A stretch of DNA of 64,000 nt from NCBI GenBank assembly GCA_025766275.1, contig JAFKAC010000002.1, forward strand, positions 1,178,001-1,242,000. Direction: 5' to 3'. The first letter of the stretch is position 1; each line of letters opens with the position of its first letter. The position numbers and the translations under genes were made by a program. Of this stretch, positions 10,935 to 22,625 are shown piece after piece. The stretch comes from Lactarius indigo. Lineage: Eukaryota > Basidiomycota > Agaricomycetes > Russulales > Russulaceae. A model generated the notes under the pieces. It saw only the letters and a list, made by a program, of their open reading frames with translations. It searched no databases and was not told the origin of the DNA.

Positions 10935-12221
10935 ATGTCATAGGATTACTAGCGCTAGTTGTTCTAGACCCCCAAAGGAGATCCTAGTAGTTTTAGTTCG
11001 TATTCTAGTGGCGCCGACTTCACTACCTATGCTATGCAACTCTGATGTTTCTAGTAATTCCGGTTTAGACTCTAGTCACACCAGTAGTATTACAATCTGT
11101 CGCTAGGTAGCTCTAGTAATTGTAGTGTATTTTCTACAAAATCCAGGGGGAGGCGCTTGGGCGACCCGGAATGACACCCACTTGATCTTTCAAGCAGGAA
11201 AGATTCAGGTTGGGTCAATTACATGTGTTCAGAACTAGTCTCGTCCCCATCTCCCTCCCCACCACCGTCATCACCCCCGGCACTGTTGTTTTCATCGCTG
11301 CTGCCATTGTGCCAGGCTGGTCATCTTCATCATCAATTCTGGCACCATGGTGATTGCTTTATTTAACTCAAACGGCCCAGGCAGATTGTAACGCCGTCAC
11401 AGCGTTAGCTCAACTTGAGCTCGGATGGAGGGTGACTATGACTTAGCTAATCACACCAAAGGCGTATGGCACGAAGGCAACTCTTTTAGATGTTCGAAGA
11501 CACTAAGGTTCGGCGGCACTCTAACCAAAATAGAGGCGAACTAGGCGAAGACAAGAAGTGACGATTGAAGAAGACCAAGATGGCGTGTCTTGGTCTTCTA
11601 CAGCTACGTTAAATACAAGAAGAGCAGGCTTTCAAGCACTGCTATGAGTCATAGTAATGTAGCGTCCTACGTATCGCGTAAGTAGCGCAATCCTAATACC
11701 ACTACTACTTGTACTAGGATCGAGTCATCCCTGAACACCTAACTCCTATCGTAAACCCCGAGTCCATGACTAATCTACCTTACCGCCGTAGTCACAACCG
11801 GTACAGTAAGGGTCCGACGCGTGCGACCGTAACACAGATTGTCTTCTGCACTTTGTACAAAGGAGGGGTAAAATTCAGGCAGCTGATTATAATGGGTGAT
11901 AATCAAGATTATCGGTAATTTTTCACGATTATGTCATAATAAAGCTAAAATATCGAAGTAGGTTTTTCCTGATCTGTGTTGCAACAGATACTAAAAACAA
12001 CACATATGAACTGCTGAAGTTCGCTGTTACGCTGGTACGGAGGAAAGATAATGTCATGTTTGATCTAAGTTGTAGTTGCCGACGCCCAGTTGAGTTCACC
12101 ATCCGTAGAAGTAAAGCTTGTTGTAAGCGATGTAGGGAAAGGAGGCCAAAGTGCGAAAGAAAAGTGAGCACCAAGACTCTACTGAGAGGTAAACACCGCT
12201 GTAATGTGTACGCAATGTGTA
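10935..12221. other. gene-poor interval with relic-like sequence
   Basis: About 1.3 kb lies between the hypothetical frame and the Zip3-like block. It starts with broken Ser-rich coding-like sequence (10940-11110). An inverted repeat, accaaga near 11573 and tcttggt near 11599, could form a short hairpin. No intact gene was found. Confidence 0.4.
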
Positions 12222-13733
12222 AAGTTCTAACCAAGGTAGAGCACTTGGCTCCGTCAAGACTCGGTTGGATCTCAAATGTTCCTTCAACGACAGAGTTCGG
12301 CTAACATTTGTGATGAGATCATTTATTTGGGACCATAAGTTACACGATCATCAACGATAAGGGGGTTGGTTCCAGAGACTGGTAAGATCAAGAACCCAGC
12401 TCAGCCCATCCTCGTTCCAGAAAAGAATGGTGTCCTCTGTCCTCCGTGCATAACAGGATCGGGGTTGCCGGCTCTAGAATGTATCCGAGACCCGCTAGCT
12501 GTAGGAGCAGCGGGAACAAAACGCCTTGGGTCTGGAGTCTGAGGAATGAAGCGAGGGTTCGCGCCCTGTGAAGTTGACGTCCGAGGGGTGAAGCGACCAG
12601 ATGCCATAGCCCGGTTTCCAACAAGATGCACGTCGACCGATCCAAAAGGAGTGCTTGGTGGTAGAGGGGGCTGCATTTGATTTGATACATCGCCGGGAGG
12701 CGGCTGCCCACGAGCATGAGAAGGGAAACCCCCAGACTGCAACCCCCCATTAGCCCTCTCTCGAGTGACCGAAGGAGGTGGTGGCATCATTGTGCGCATC
12801 TGCTGTTGGTATGGAGTTCCCTGTTGGTGCTCCGAAGCGTCTGGCTGCCCCTGCTGCGAATGCGAAGGGACATATGTGTACTGTCTGAGCAAGTAGACGT
12901 CGAGTCATAACTGTTAGCATGGTTCTCGCCGATTCATCCGAGGCATACCGCAATCGACTGGATAACGGACGCCGATCTTCTGGCGAGTCCTTCGGATTCG
13001 CAATTGTCGTATTTGAGGACCGTTGTCCGAGCACAGGTGGCTGACGGTCAGGGGGTAGAGTCAACCTGTTGGGTCCCAGGGGCGTCGTCGCTGAGCGAGG
13101 GCTCGAAAGATTCCTCCCATCAGCACTGTGTTTGGTAAAGAACGATGAGTGTCTAACGAACTTGAGAAAACGCTCACTTGTATGCGTCTAATTTTCGACG
13201 CTTGCCACTAGAATTTGGGGCGCTCATGGTTCCATTACTATCTATGCCAGCATATAGTCGTAATTGTTCGTTTTCCGCCCGAAGCTCTTCGACCGTCCTT
13301 TCGAAGTCTCGATCGGCTAACTACAACGAGCAGGGGACTCACGCACTTCCTTAAATTCTTCAGCTCTTCCCGCTCGTGCTTGACTCGTATAATAATGTCT
13401 CTCTGCTGGGCCATCTTTTCCCGTTGAAACCGGATGAGCGAAGCTAGCATATCTTGTTGAAACTGAAATGTCTTAGTCCCAGAACTGATTGCAAATGAAA
13501 TATTTGGGGACCTTGACGGCATAAGAGATAGTGTCCATCGCACGAGGTATCGAACAAAACCAGTCAGACATAGGAGGGTCCAACTTTCGCGGCTTTCAGA
13601 TTCTTGCCAGTAATACCAAAGGTAAGACTCGCACCTCCTTTTGAAGGGGCATCATCTGTATCTGCTGGCTTGCGCATACACAACATGACTGGTCAGCATC
13701 TGGGGGCAAGTTCTTGTCGATTTAACGGAGCCC
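12222..13733. repeat. segmental duplication block A, copy 2 (with the intact gene)
   Basis: Matches 4264-5935 in the same orientation. This copy has no MITE and keeps the reading frames. Confidence 0.9.
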
Positions 13734-13914
13734 TTCTAGATGATGCCGATTTACTTAGATGGACGTTGCATATAACATGCCCACATTCGGTGAGCCAGAA
13801 AGGGACCTGAGGAGGAGCTGATGGCCCCGACGAGAAGGGTAGATGGCATTTGGAGCAAGTAACAAATTCCCAGATATCAGGATCGTTGGGCGAGGAGGAG
13901 GAAACATGGGACAT
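12401..13914 (-). CDS. Zip3/HEI10-like RING-finger protein with coiled coil
   Basis: The family includes Zip3, HEI10 and RNF212, E3 ligases for SUMO or ubiquitin that mark meiotic crossover sites. The N-terminus has FVTCSKCHLPF, LTECGHVICNVHL and, after an intron, NADQSCCVCAS, giving a C3HC4-like RING from two exons. SDWFCSIPRAMDTISYAVK follows, then a coiled coil (FQQDMLASLIRFQREKM, REELKNL, TVEELRAENEQLRLYAG) and a disordered Ser/Pro/Gln tail. Introns fit at about 13765, 13630, 13520, 13345, 13150 and 12945. The last joins LR to QYTYVPS through a GTATGC donor, skipping an in-frame TGA. The start at 13914 is the Met before SHVSSSS. The divergent JmjC gene begins 172 bp away. Family assignment is by layout and motif; meiotic function is inferred. 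Confidence 0.75.
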
Positions 13915-14086
13915 GCTGAGAGATGTGAGAAGCGATACGAGCAACTCTCCACCAAAACTATGACCGATAGGGTTTATCGAGTGTCTGATAAAGGTTTCAT
14001 GATTCTCACGTGACCGCGATGGCGCTCATTTCACGACCAACTGTTGACCGTGCCACGTTGGTTGCGCTACTTCTTACCTCAGAGAT
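13915..14086. promoter_or_regulatory. short divergent promoter between Zip3-like and JmjC genes
   Basis: Only 172 bp separates the two start codons, so the two 5' regions must overlap. No specific binding site was recognised. Confidence 0.5.
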
Positions 14087-15782
14087 ATGCCTCCGGCACC
14101 TTTCCTCACTTCTGCCGGATGGTCCACGGACGGACTCATTTCCAGGGGGTCTCGTTTCCTTAAAATACCTCGCATATCCGTTTCAGACAAGAATCTAGAA
14201 GTGATCATCCACACACACGAGTCATCAGGCGTGCCACTCATCATTGAGGGTATGCACGAGCATCGAGCATGGCCTGCTACCATCTTCAATACCCAATGGT
14301 TATGTGAAAATGTGCAACAACGTGAGCTCGGCAACATGGCAAGATAATTCGGTTGTGGTCACCATTTTTTGTCCAGACATTCAGGTCAGAGACGTACATA
14401 ACCGTTGCGACCTCGATGTTTCCTTTGCGGAATTCATGGACCATTTAGAGTCTATCGAACCCTACGCTAGCGTTGATGGTCGGTTGTTTGATATTTTTTC
14501 TTCATGGATGTTCTTTAAAATGTTCCGCAGAAACCGCCCGATGGTATGCCAAGGACATGGAATGTCCGGGTGAATGGAAAAAGTGGTTAGAAACCCTATC
14601 TCTGGTTCCCCATTGGCTTCGTCCACACGGTCCCGCCGATATCATGCAAAATCTTCCTGAATGTGTGAGTGCTTTCTTAAACGAAGTGTATGCTCTCATG
14701 TTCATGTGCGAAGGCTCGTGTAGAAACCCTGATGTGCTATCTTGGTCCAGGAGATACGTTCACGCCATTCCACAAGGATCTATGCGCGTCCTTTGGACAC
14801 AACCTCATGTGCTATGCTAAAAATGGTGCTTCTGCGTTCTGGTTTATGACTGAGACCTCCGACGCCTGGACAATGGCCATGTACCTTCAGTCCTTGGGCT
14901 ACGAATTGGATATGGAGGAACATGCAATGTCAGTAAAAGAACTCGCTGCGGCCCCTTGCAGGGTCTATATCACCGAGCAGAAGGTTGGTGACCTGGTATT
15001 AGTGCCACCAAGAAGTTGCCATCAGGTTGTTAATCACGGTGGACTGACCATGAAAATGTCTTGGTCGCGTATGACAACCAAGAGCGCCAAGATCGCGCTG
15101 CACCATGAGCTTCCGATATACAGACGGTAAGAGGCTCTGTACTGTACCTAACGTGGTGAAACATTCCCACACCTCCCTATTAGTGTCCGCCGGGCGGAGA
15201 CATACCGCGTCAAAAGTACAATACATCACACACTCCGCCGAAACACTGCGCTCCTTGAAGATCTAGCGAGGACGAAGGGCGGCAGCGTTGGCCAGTGTGC
15301 ACTACAATCGCTTGAGTGACGCATTTCGCTGATAAGGGTTACGTAGCTATGGCGCATTCCGGAAGCAACTCGCCAACGACGTGCAGGCCTCGCTTGAACT
15401 CTTCCTAGAAATCATCCGGGATGAGTACCACCCAGATGCGGAAGTGCTGGGGCGTCTCGTGAACAACTTCAATCACGACATCTATGACACAGGAGGCTAT
15501 CCAGAATTTATATGTGACTTCTGTGGTTCCGACATATTTGTTAGCTTCTTTTATTGCAAGGACTGTTCTCTCCCGGCCGAGAACTCACGCGGTGTCCGTG
15601 ACGGCATGCATATATGTCCCGGATGCTATGTAGAAGGGCGCTCCTGCCGTTGCGGGGGATTCATGGATCCTGTCCTGTGTTGGCCCTTGCGAATCTTGTA
15701 CGCTGATTATAATCGGGCTGTGCGCGCACTTGAAAGCGTCGGAGTGGACAAGTTCAGAGAAATTGGAGACCAGTTAAGTTAA
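14087..15782 (+). CDS. JmjC-domain protein with cysteine-rich C-terminus
   Basis: This is a predicted 2-oxoglutarate/Fe(II) dioxygenase of the JmjC type, possibly a chromatin demethylase. The N-terminal part has GVPLIIEGMHEH, the classic JmjC entry strand, then VRDVHNRCDLDVSFAEFMDHL. The cupin core is YLGPGDTFTPFHKDLC, giving the HxD iron ligands, and SCHQVVNHGGLTMKMSWSRM, giving the distal histidine. The C-terminal exon holds a zinc-binding region, CDFCG, FYCKDC, HICPGCYVEGRSCRCG, arranged as CxxC pairs plus CxC. Exons fit 14087 to about 14340, a middle pair to about 14666, about 14713-15128, about 15182-15290 and about 15350-15782. The middle junctions are approximate. The family is common and often multi-copy in Agaricomycetes; substrate unknown. 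Confidence 0.82.
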
Positions 15783-16272
15783 GCTCTATATCCTCGTTTG
15801 GTGGCTGCTAAGGTCATCTCTCTCGTACACAGTACAAAAATAACAGATAATGGCTTAATGGGTTTATTCGAGGCTGGGACTGCGATTCAGAAGGAGATAG
15901 CAGGCAAGGACTAGACTCGTGGCTGTGCCATGGTGATTACCAATTATAGTATGTCGTGACATGACAGGAGTCACGGCGTTATGCGAGAAGGTCGCCTCAT
16001 GCTGCAAAATGCTGTAATCCGCAACAACCAGTGTCACCAGAGTCATTGTTTCGCGCACCTAGCTGAAGCAGGCATTCACTCGTCTGAGGCCATTCCCATT
16101 TACAACAACTCATCGGGCCAGATACTATGGCACACAGTTCATTTGTCTAGGAGAAAGGTGTCAAACAAACAAACAATACTAGCCGCCGAAGTATCAGGTG
16201 ACGGTTTCTCGAATCTGATGGGACACAAGCTTGCATTAGCCGCGCTGTCATTCCCGCACTGCCAGCCCTGAA
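15783..16272. other. intergenic, nothing recognised
   Basis: About 490 bp between the JmjC gene and the RG/SR-rich gene, without supported features. Confidence 0.45.
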
Positions 16273-18362
16273 ATGGGTCTTATATCAGGCTGGGAAGGTC
16301 CAAACCTAATAAGTGGCTGTATGTGCGGTTCACCGCCCCCTACGCAAGTCACTGATAAGGGCGTCACTACGTCTTCATCCACCACCACCAGTCCTCATAT
16401 CTATCTATCCGACGTAATGGACATGTCACACCCTCGAGATGACAGTGGATGGAATTCCCCTCTTACCGATATCGATCCCGAGGATAGTGTCAGTAACACA
16501 ACGCTCGTTAGGGTTGGGACCCCTACACTCGGTAAGAGAGATCCCGCGACTACCAAAGAGATAACCACAAATACGTAAGTACAGTAGACAGAGACTCCAG
16601 GAAGCCACCGGGACTACCACCATCAATTGGTTCCTCTGCAGCCTCAGTCACGGAGCCAGGGAAGCGTAAGAGGACTCATCTTGTCTTCGATGGGGTGGCC
16701 CCTCCAGCGAGGAAGCGGAAGGTTTGTACTCTCATCTGGATAGTATGGCTTACTTTCTGACTTTGTGTGGGCCCAGACGACTTCAAGGATCATTCCTAGC
16801 CCAGCTCCCCTTCTAGAACCAGTGACGTCCGTGAATGAAGATGAGGCACAAACGCCTCAGCCGACTTCCACCGCCCTCGAACCTACGCTCCTCCATGTGA
16901 TCACAGGACTCACTCTCGCGATTGGAGAGCAAAACAAGAGAGTCGAACAGCTCATCGAGGACAACACCCACCTCCGAGATGAGCTTGAGAATTTATCTCG
17001 GACTTTCCAGTTGTCGAAGAGGGACCTCCAAAGGGTCGAGAACACCATTCCTAAGCTGACTACGGAATTGAAGACCAAGTTTGAAAAGATGTTGGAAAAA
17101 TCCGAGAGTCGCATTCAAGGACCCATTGATCGACTTTTAGAGGAACTAGGCAGAATACGAGCTAATCCTCCAACACCCGTCCATGTCTCCAGCATCACGA
17201 CTTTCCCACAGAACACACAGTTTGTCCCTGAATCCAAACCAGAAGGCGAGGGCAGTTGGGCACCACCGGAAGATTACAACCCCCCCAGACCTATCAAACA
17301 ACATTACCAAGAGAATCACGAGTCACTTGGGCAACCGGTGCGTAGTGCGTCTTACATATGCATGGCGTAGCTGATCTATGCTTGAAGCCTTCCCAAAACA
17401 ATAGCTATGGTAGGGGTACCTTTCGACATTTCCGTGGGCGAGGGCGCGGGCCACGCGGAGGGTATACCAGACACCGCCACGGTACCTACTACCCACGTTC
17501 ATTCGGTCCACCCTTCCCAGAGGGGTGGGGGTGGGAGCTCGTGCGGGTTGCACCACCGGTTTCTGCTTCCGCCGTGACGCCCCTCGAGCAAGCCCAAACG
17601 CCAGTATCCACTCCAGCAACTGCCCCGACCCCGATCCCTGCACCTATTCCTACACCTGCGTCTTTTCCTGCGCCTATACCTGCCCCCGTCGTCGCCCCTA
17701 CTCCACGACGCAGCGATTCGTATCATTCCCAAGCACCGCCACCACAGCATTCCCGTGCGTATCCGCAGTCATACCCTCAATCACACGCACGCACACCCGC
17801 ACACCGCGATGTCGACCCACCGAACCCGTTGCACCCATCGCAGCGCCACCGACTCCCCCGTCCCCAAGCATACGACCACACGCCCGACCGCGAGCCATCA
17901 CCGCCACTGCCGCCACCGCCGCGCGCACCATCGCCCGCCCGCGAGATGTACGTAGACCGAGTGCCGCCACGTGCGCGCTCGCCTTCGTATGTCGAGTACC
18001 GCGACGAGCGGCCAGCGCGCTCGCCGTCATACGTCGAGTGCCACCGGGACGACCGTGACGACGGGCGCTACGCGGACGACTCGCCGGTGCGGAGCGACGA
18101 ACAACAGCCGCAGCAACGCTTGGCGTCGTCGTCGTCGTCGGTATCGCCGAGCGAGCATGCGGTGCCACATCGTCATCGCTATCATCACGGCTATCGCCAG
18201 CTGCAGCAGCGACAACAGCAGCTGCAACAGCGGCCGCGGTGGGTGCGCGGGCGGCGGAGCAGTAGTCAGAGCCGGACTGGGAGCCGGAGCAGGAGTACGA
18301 GCCGGGGTTATGTGAGACGTGGCCCTGGCGACGACGTACGTAGCGTGCGCGGGCGGCGATAA
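16273..18362 (+). CDS. nuclear RG/SR-rich disordered protein with coiled coil
   Basis: No known family was recognised, but the layout is clear after splicing four exons: 16273 or 16417 to about 16574, about 16640-16721, about 16779-17339 and about 17388-18362. Exon 2 carries two basic clusters, KRKR and ARKRK, spaced like a bipartite nuclear localisation signal. Exon 3 has an Asp/Glu/Leu-rich coiled coil (NKRVEQLIEDNTHLRDELEN and on). Exon 4 begins with an arginine-glycine box (HFRGRGRGPRGGY). A long proline/alanine low-complexity stretch follows, then repeated SPSYVE motifs, Gln runs and an SR-like end (SRTGSRSRSTSRG). RG and SR boxes suggest RNA binding, perhaps in a phase-separating body; this is inference. 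Copy at 21.5-22.5 kb. Confidence 0.6.
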
Positions 18363-18752
18363 GACGAAGAAAACGAGGAATTGGAATTGGAAAAATCACG
18401 TTTGTATTCGGCGGCATTATCTCTGTACCATATCCATCGGCGGAGGTGGGGAAGAGCCCTTGTGCTCTGTCCTCACTGATACCCCCGTCGTTCTCGATGC
18501 TTTCTTGCTCTCTATCGCATCCGATTGTTCACACGCCTTTTGACGTTCTAGTTTCTTATACCCTGCGGACGATGTACATAGGAAGTGACCGAAGTATATC
18601 AGCTGTGTCATTTGTTTGAAAGTGCCGTCATTCCTGTATCCTAATTGCTGAATCCCACCATCGAACGTAGTACCAGACATAGTTTGCCTATAATCTGAAT
18701 CAGAGCAACATCCATAAAGACATTGTACACCGGGAAAACCGATTAGAAACTC
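16410..18752. repeat. segmental duplication block B, copy 1
   Basis: The 5' exon (16440-16580), the 3' part of the last exon (about 17960-18362) and 390 bp of 3' flank are repeated at 21590-22463. The interval 16580-17960 has no counterpart there. Confidence 0.85.
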
Positions 18753-19431
18753 TACTGTACTTGTTACTCAGCAGCCGTTCAGTCGAGATCACCGTTTGGT
18801 TATACAGTAGCTCGGCCGAACTTGGCGCGGCTTGTGGTTCTTCGTCTTCACCACCCCCATTGTGGCACGGCAAGAATGACCCGAGGACAATGCCCTTGGC
18901 CATGATTCCAAGGGGGCAGTGTCACAATTACTGATGGACTTGTATTCGGCGAAGATTGGCGCCCTGACCAGTACACCATTCCATTCCCCGCCCTCGTGGA
19001 TCTAATGTCCCTCCACCACGATCTGAGCCTCAGCGGTCTCACCTCCTAAACGACTAGATTTCTTATGCTCGTGTTCACGTACAATAGTAACTTCTTTATA
19101 TCTGCTGACTCATAATAATGGAAATGTAATAGGGCCTTTACAGTACTGTGGACGAGTCCTACATTTGCCAGGCACGCTTTTGAGGTATGGCAGCCATGTG
19201 GGCTCAGCACGGTGTTCCATCACTGGAAAAACCAAACAAATAACTATATAGAGCGTGTAGTGTGTGTCATGACAGGGCCTATTAACGCGATAACGGCTGG
19301 AAAACGACTGGAAAAGTGAGTTTTGCTAATTCGCAACGTGCTAACAATGCTGCAACACCCTTACAATAAATACCTTTTAGTGTACCAGGTCGACGTTTAT
19401 TAGGGTTTTCCCCGACACACTCAGTCCCTCA
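18363..19431. other. intergenic; first 390 bp belong to block B
   Basis: Up to about 18752 this is 3' flank shared with 22100-22463. The rest, to the gene at 19432, shows no gene. Confidence 0.5.
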
Positions 19432-21174
19432 ATGGCACACCAATTGGCACACTACGACACTTATCGCGAGGAACTCGCAAAAGCGTATCCTGGTTTTGGC
19501 TACGCCTTGTGGGAGCCCGGCCCGGGAGAAGAGACCCCTCATGTTGAGGTTGGCGATGTTGGGTTCATTCGCGAAGGCCAATTTCACCGCCTATTCAGTG
19601 TTCTGCTCCCAGAAAACCATGAATCTCACGAAAGATTCGGCGTACCGGAGGGCCATGAACCGCTTCGTCTCACGGTGACAAATCACATCAATCGTAGAGC
19701 CCTCCAACCAAACACGTTCCGCTCTCATGGGGTTACCGTGTTATCTGGAGGATTAGAGGTTCTCGCCGCAACGTAATCAAATTGCACGTTATAAATTTCG
19801 CTGCATCACTGATCTTTCTTCAGGACAACCGGCTCTGCACAAGTCTCGTTTTCATGTACAAGGAAACAAGGCGCCGTATTGTCCCTTCCAGTGACCGCTC
19901 GGTGTGAGGACACTCTCACTCCGGGTCATTTCCGCAAATGGATTATCAAGCATATTGACTCTTGGTTTGCCTTCACACAAATGCATGGACTGGAGTTAGA
20001 GATGGAAGACATAATTCTAGTCACCGGGTGTCACCGTACAAGATCTTGGTCTAATGTCGCTTTCAACGAGGTCCAGACGGATGCACAGTTTTCTCTTGGG
20101 GTTGAAGTCGCCGGTGCATTCGGCGCTAGCGTCAATTGGCGAGCTTCGAGTCTCCGTGTTCAAGGGGCAGTGCTAAGTCAGGGCCCCAGCGGTGAGGTAC
20201 GTGGCACGCAGATCGCAAGGACCAATGAACACTGAAAGTTTTGACTTGATCTCTTAGGACTTACCTGAGAACTAATGTATATTTATCCGAGGATTTCGTG
20301 TCAAACGTTTTTTGGGGTTGTTTTCACGGATAGAAGGTGCGGCGGAACCGAAGCCAGATCCACGTGGAAACGGCCGCCAGCCGGAGAAGGAAGTAGTTTC
20401 GATACCCAGTGTTACCAAGGTATGACTATCCTTTTTGACTTTATAGTCCTCATATATGCGTTCAAAGTACCGGGATCCTCTACATGTACTGCTGGAATAT
20501 ATAGCAAAAGTGAGTGCCACTGTTTCGTGCCATGTTTTGACTTCGTGACCACGTAAATTTTCACGTGGGCGGTGCAGCGGGCGCCAGGTTGCGATATGGT
20601 CGTCGTTCACGACGACGACCTGGAACGAATTCTGGGAGTCGGCGATGGGAGTGTGAGTAAAGATCATGCATACGCGTTATTATTGATTGCTACATGTCCA
20701 AAGTCCCCGGAAACCCTCCAATCAGATGTGATGATGAATCACCTCGAAAGGTCTCAGCTTGAGATCGGGGTCATGTCCGGTGAGTATCTGGTAGTATCAC
20801 GACTTCCTCCGATTTTCATAGTAAACACGCTTGCGTAACAGATCCTTTACCCTCCAACGATCAAAGCCCAAGAACGGCTACGGAGCACGTGAGAGTGGCA
20901 GTACTTTCTGAGCAGCTGAAGAGTTTAGGTGGGCCTTCTTACATTTCTCCGCAGTGACGCCGCTTAGCGGGGACTGCAGACCACCCATCTTCCGTTCTGT
21001 TACTTTCCCGCCTCGCTGGCCTGACGAATAGAGATGAAAGTGCCCAATACGATGATCCGTCTGGGTAAGTTACTTGACATTACTCAGTATAAATCATGGC
21101 ACATTCGTAGACTCGCACCCTTAGCTGCCACTCCAGATCTGGATGCTTTTGTGGACGCTTTTTCAAAGCTGTAA
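19432..21174 (+). pseudogene. member of an uncharacterised Agaricomycete family, with apparent nonsense codon
   Basis: I recognise a large mushroom family without known function that contains GDVGFIREGQFHRLFSVLLP and, later, an HDDDL motif. Spliced order: 19432 to about 19770; about 19850-20196 (FRKWIIKHIDSWFAFTQ, MEDIILVTGC); about 20258-20414 (CIFIRGFRVKRFLG); a short exon about 20471-20512 (YRDPLHVLLEYIAK); about 20579-20780 (MVVVHDDDLERILG); and further exons to a stop at 21172-21174. At 20273-20275 the frame reads TAA between LPEN and CIFIRGFR, where the family usually has Gln, as expected from a CAA-to-TAA change. Either the gene is broken or the exon starts downstream at a GAG just before the GFR codons. 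The rest is intact, so inactivation would be recent. Confidence 0.55.
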
Positions 21175-21458
21175 GGTGAACACTTGATGATACCTTCGCG
21201 CGTCTTGATTCTTTTTCTAGAGGTCTCCATGGCTCAGGCGGCCTGCCAAGGCACAGACAGACAGAGTACCCAACGCACACTCGGTCACGGTCTGGCGACG
21301 AAAAACCGACCGCCTTTCTTTTTCTTCCACCCTCACCTCGGTCCCCCCTTCAGCCGACTGATCTTATCGGCGGAGATGCGAACGCACGGCATCGAAGAAC
21401 CGTCTCGTGCGAGGAATGGCTCACATCGCGTTCATCCCTTCATCACGATCTCCCCACC

Positions 21459-22091
21459 ATGGGCCAATCTTCCTCTTCCCGCCCGTTGCCCCAGACTCTC
21501 CCAACAAATTTCTTATACAACTTTGGTGCTGCCTCGAATGTGGATCTTACCACTTATCCCCTAGCCAGACAGCTACAACCATATGATACATGGAGCTCCC
21601 TTCTTACGGGGATTGATCCCGGGGACAGCATCATTGGTACGACGCTCAAGATGGCTAAGACCTTTTTACGAGGTAAGAGTTTCCATGACCAACAAAGAGA
21701 TAACCACAAATACGTAAGTACACTAGGCCGAACGCCGACAGACGCGCGCGCGCGTTCGTGCTCTGTGCACCTGGAGGAGCCAGCAGTGCCGCCATGTGCG
21801 CGCTCCTCGTCGTCATACATCGAACACCGGGACGACGATCGGCCGTGCGCACTCTCCGAGGCGGCGGATAACGACGTGCGCTATGCAGACGACTCTCCGT
21901 TTGTGGGGTACCCGCCAGTGCGGAGCGGCGACGAGCAGCCGCACCAACAGCGCAGGGCATCGTCGTCGGCGTTGCAGAGTAAGTGTGCGGCGAACCACCG
22001 CCACCATCGTTATCACGACGACGACCAGCAGTGGCAACGGCAGCGGGGCCGGGGCTACCCGAGACGTGGCCCCAGTGACGACGTGCAGTGA
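21459..22091 (+). pseudogene. chimeric ORF: Goodbye-like N-terminus fused to a deleted RG/SR-gene copy
   Basis: One open frame of 210 codons has two sources. The first about 45 residues (PLPQTLPTNF, DLTTYPLARQLQPYDT) resemble the start of fungal Goodbye domains, compare HPLADRLQPCDSP in the STAND gene, with several helices missing between the two stretches. From WSSLLTGIDPGDSI it follows the RG/SR gene at 16440-16575. It then reads through the former donor site (AAATACGTAAGTACA) and continues into the SYIEHRDD, RYADDSPF and RGYPRRGPSDDV part, skipping the NLS, coiled coil and RG box. Whether it is expressed is unknown. I call it a rearranged pseudogene, but the frame is fully open. Confidence 0.6.
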
Positions 22092-22463
22092 TAAGACCAG
22101 GGATCGGAAATCGCGTTTGTATTCGGCGGCGTTATCTCTGTACCATATCCATCGGCGGAGGTAGGGTGCTCTGTCCTCACTGATACCCCCGCCGTTCTCG
22201 ATTATCTATCGCATCTGATTGTTCACACGCTTTTTTGACGTTCTGATCTCTTATACCCGCGGACGATATACATAGGGATAAAACTTTGCGAGGTATATCA
22301 GCTGTGTCATTTGCTTCGAAAGTGCCGTTATTCCTATATCCTAAATTACTTGCCGAATCCCCCACCCTCAAACGTAGGGTCCGGCCGTAGTTTGCCATAA
22401 TCTGAAATTAGAGCAGCATCCATAAGAACATCGCACACCGGGGAAAAAACCAATTAGAAACGT
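21590..22463. repeat. segmental duplication block B, copy 2 (internally deleted)
   Basis: Same orientation as 16440-18752 with a 1.4-kb internal deletion. The 3' flank to 22463 (gtttgtattcggcgg to attagaaac) matches well. Confidence 0.85.
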
Positions 22464-22625
22464 AAAGGGTATCTAAAGAAAGACGGTAAACGAGAGAGAT
22501 GTAATGGACAAAAGTGGATGGTCAATGCGGGAAAGATCTCGTGAAGAGGGCATGGGGATGGGTTAGATCGCCGGGATAAACGCCGTGTATGAATTAAAGA
22601 GAAGCGAGCAATGGAGGAATGATGA
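22092..22625. other. 3' flank of block B, then gap before casein kinase
   Basis: 22092-22463 is duplicated flank. 22464-22625 holds the presumed 3' untranslated region of the casein kinase gene on the other strand. Confidence 0.5.

Noticed and set aside
10506..11240. possible retrotransposon gag relic
   Set aside because: Ser-rich broken frames are suggestive, but no long terminal repeats, zinc knuckle, protease or reverse transcriptase could be seen.
16765..17370. separate coiled-coil gene
   Set aside because: Splice sites on both sides join it in frame to the NLS exon and the RG exon, so it is treated as an internal exon.
17698..18417. 239-codon minus-strand open frame, Ala/Val-rich
   Set aside because: It is the antisense shadow of the GC-rich low-complexity exon of the RG/SR gene.
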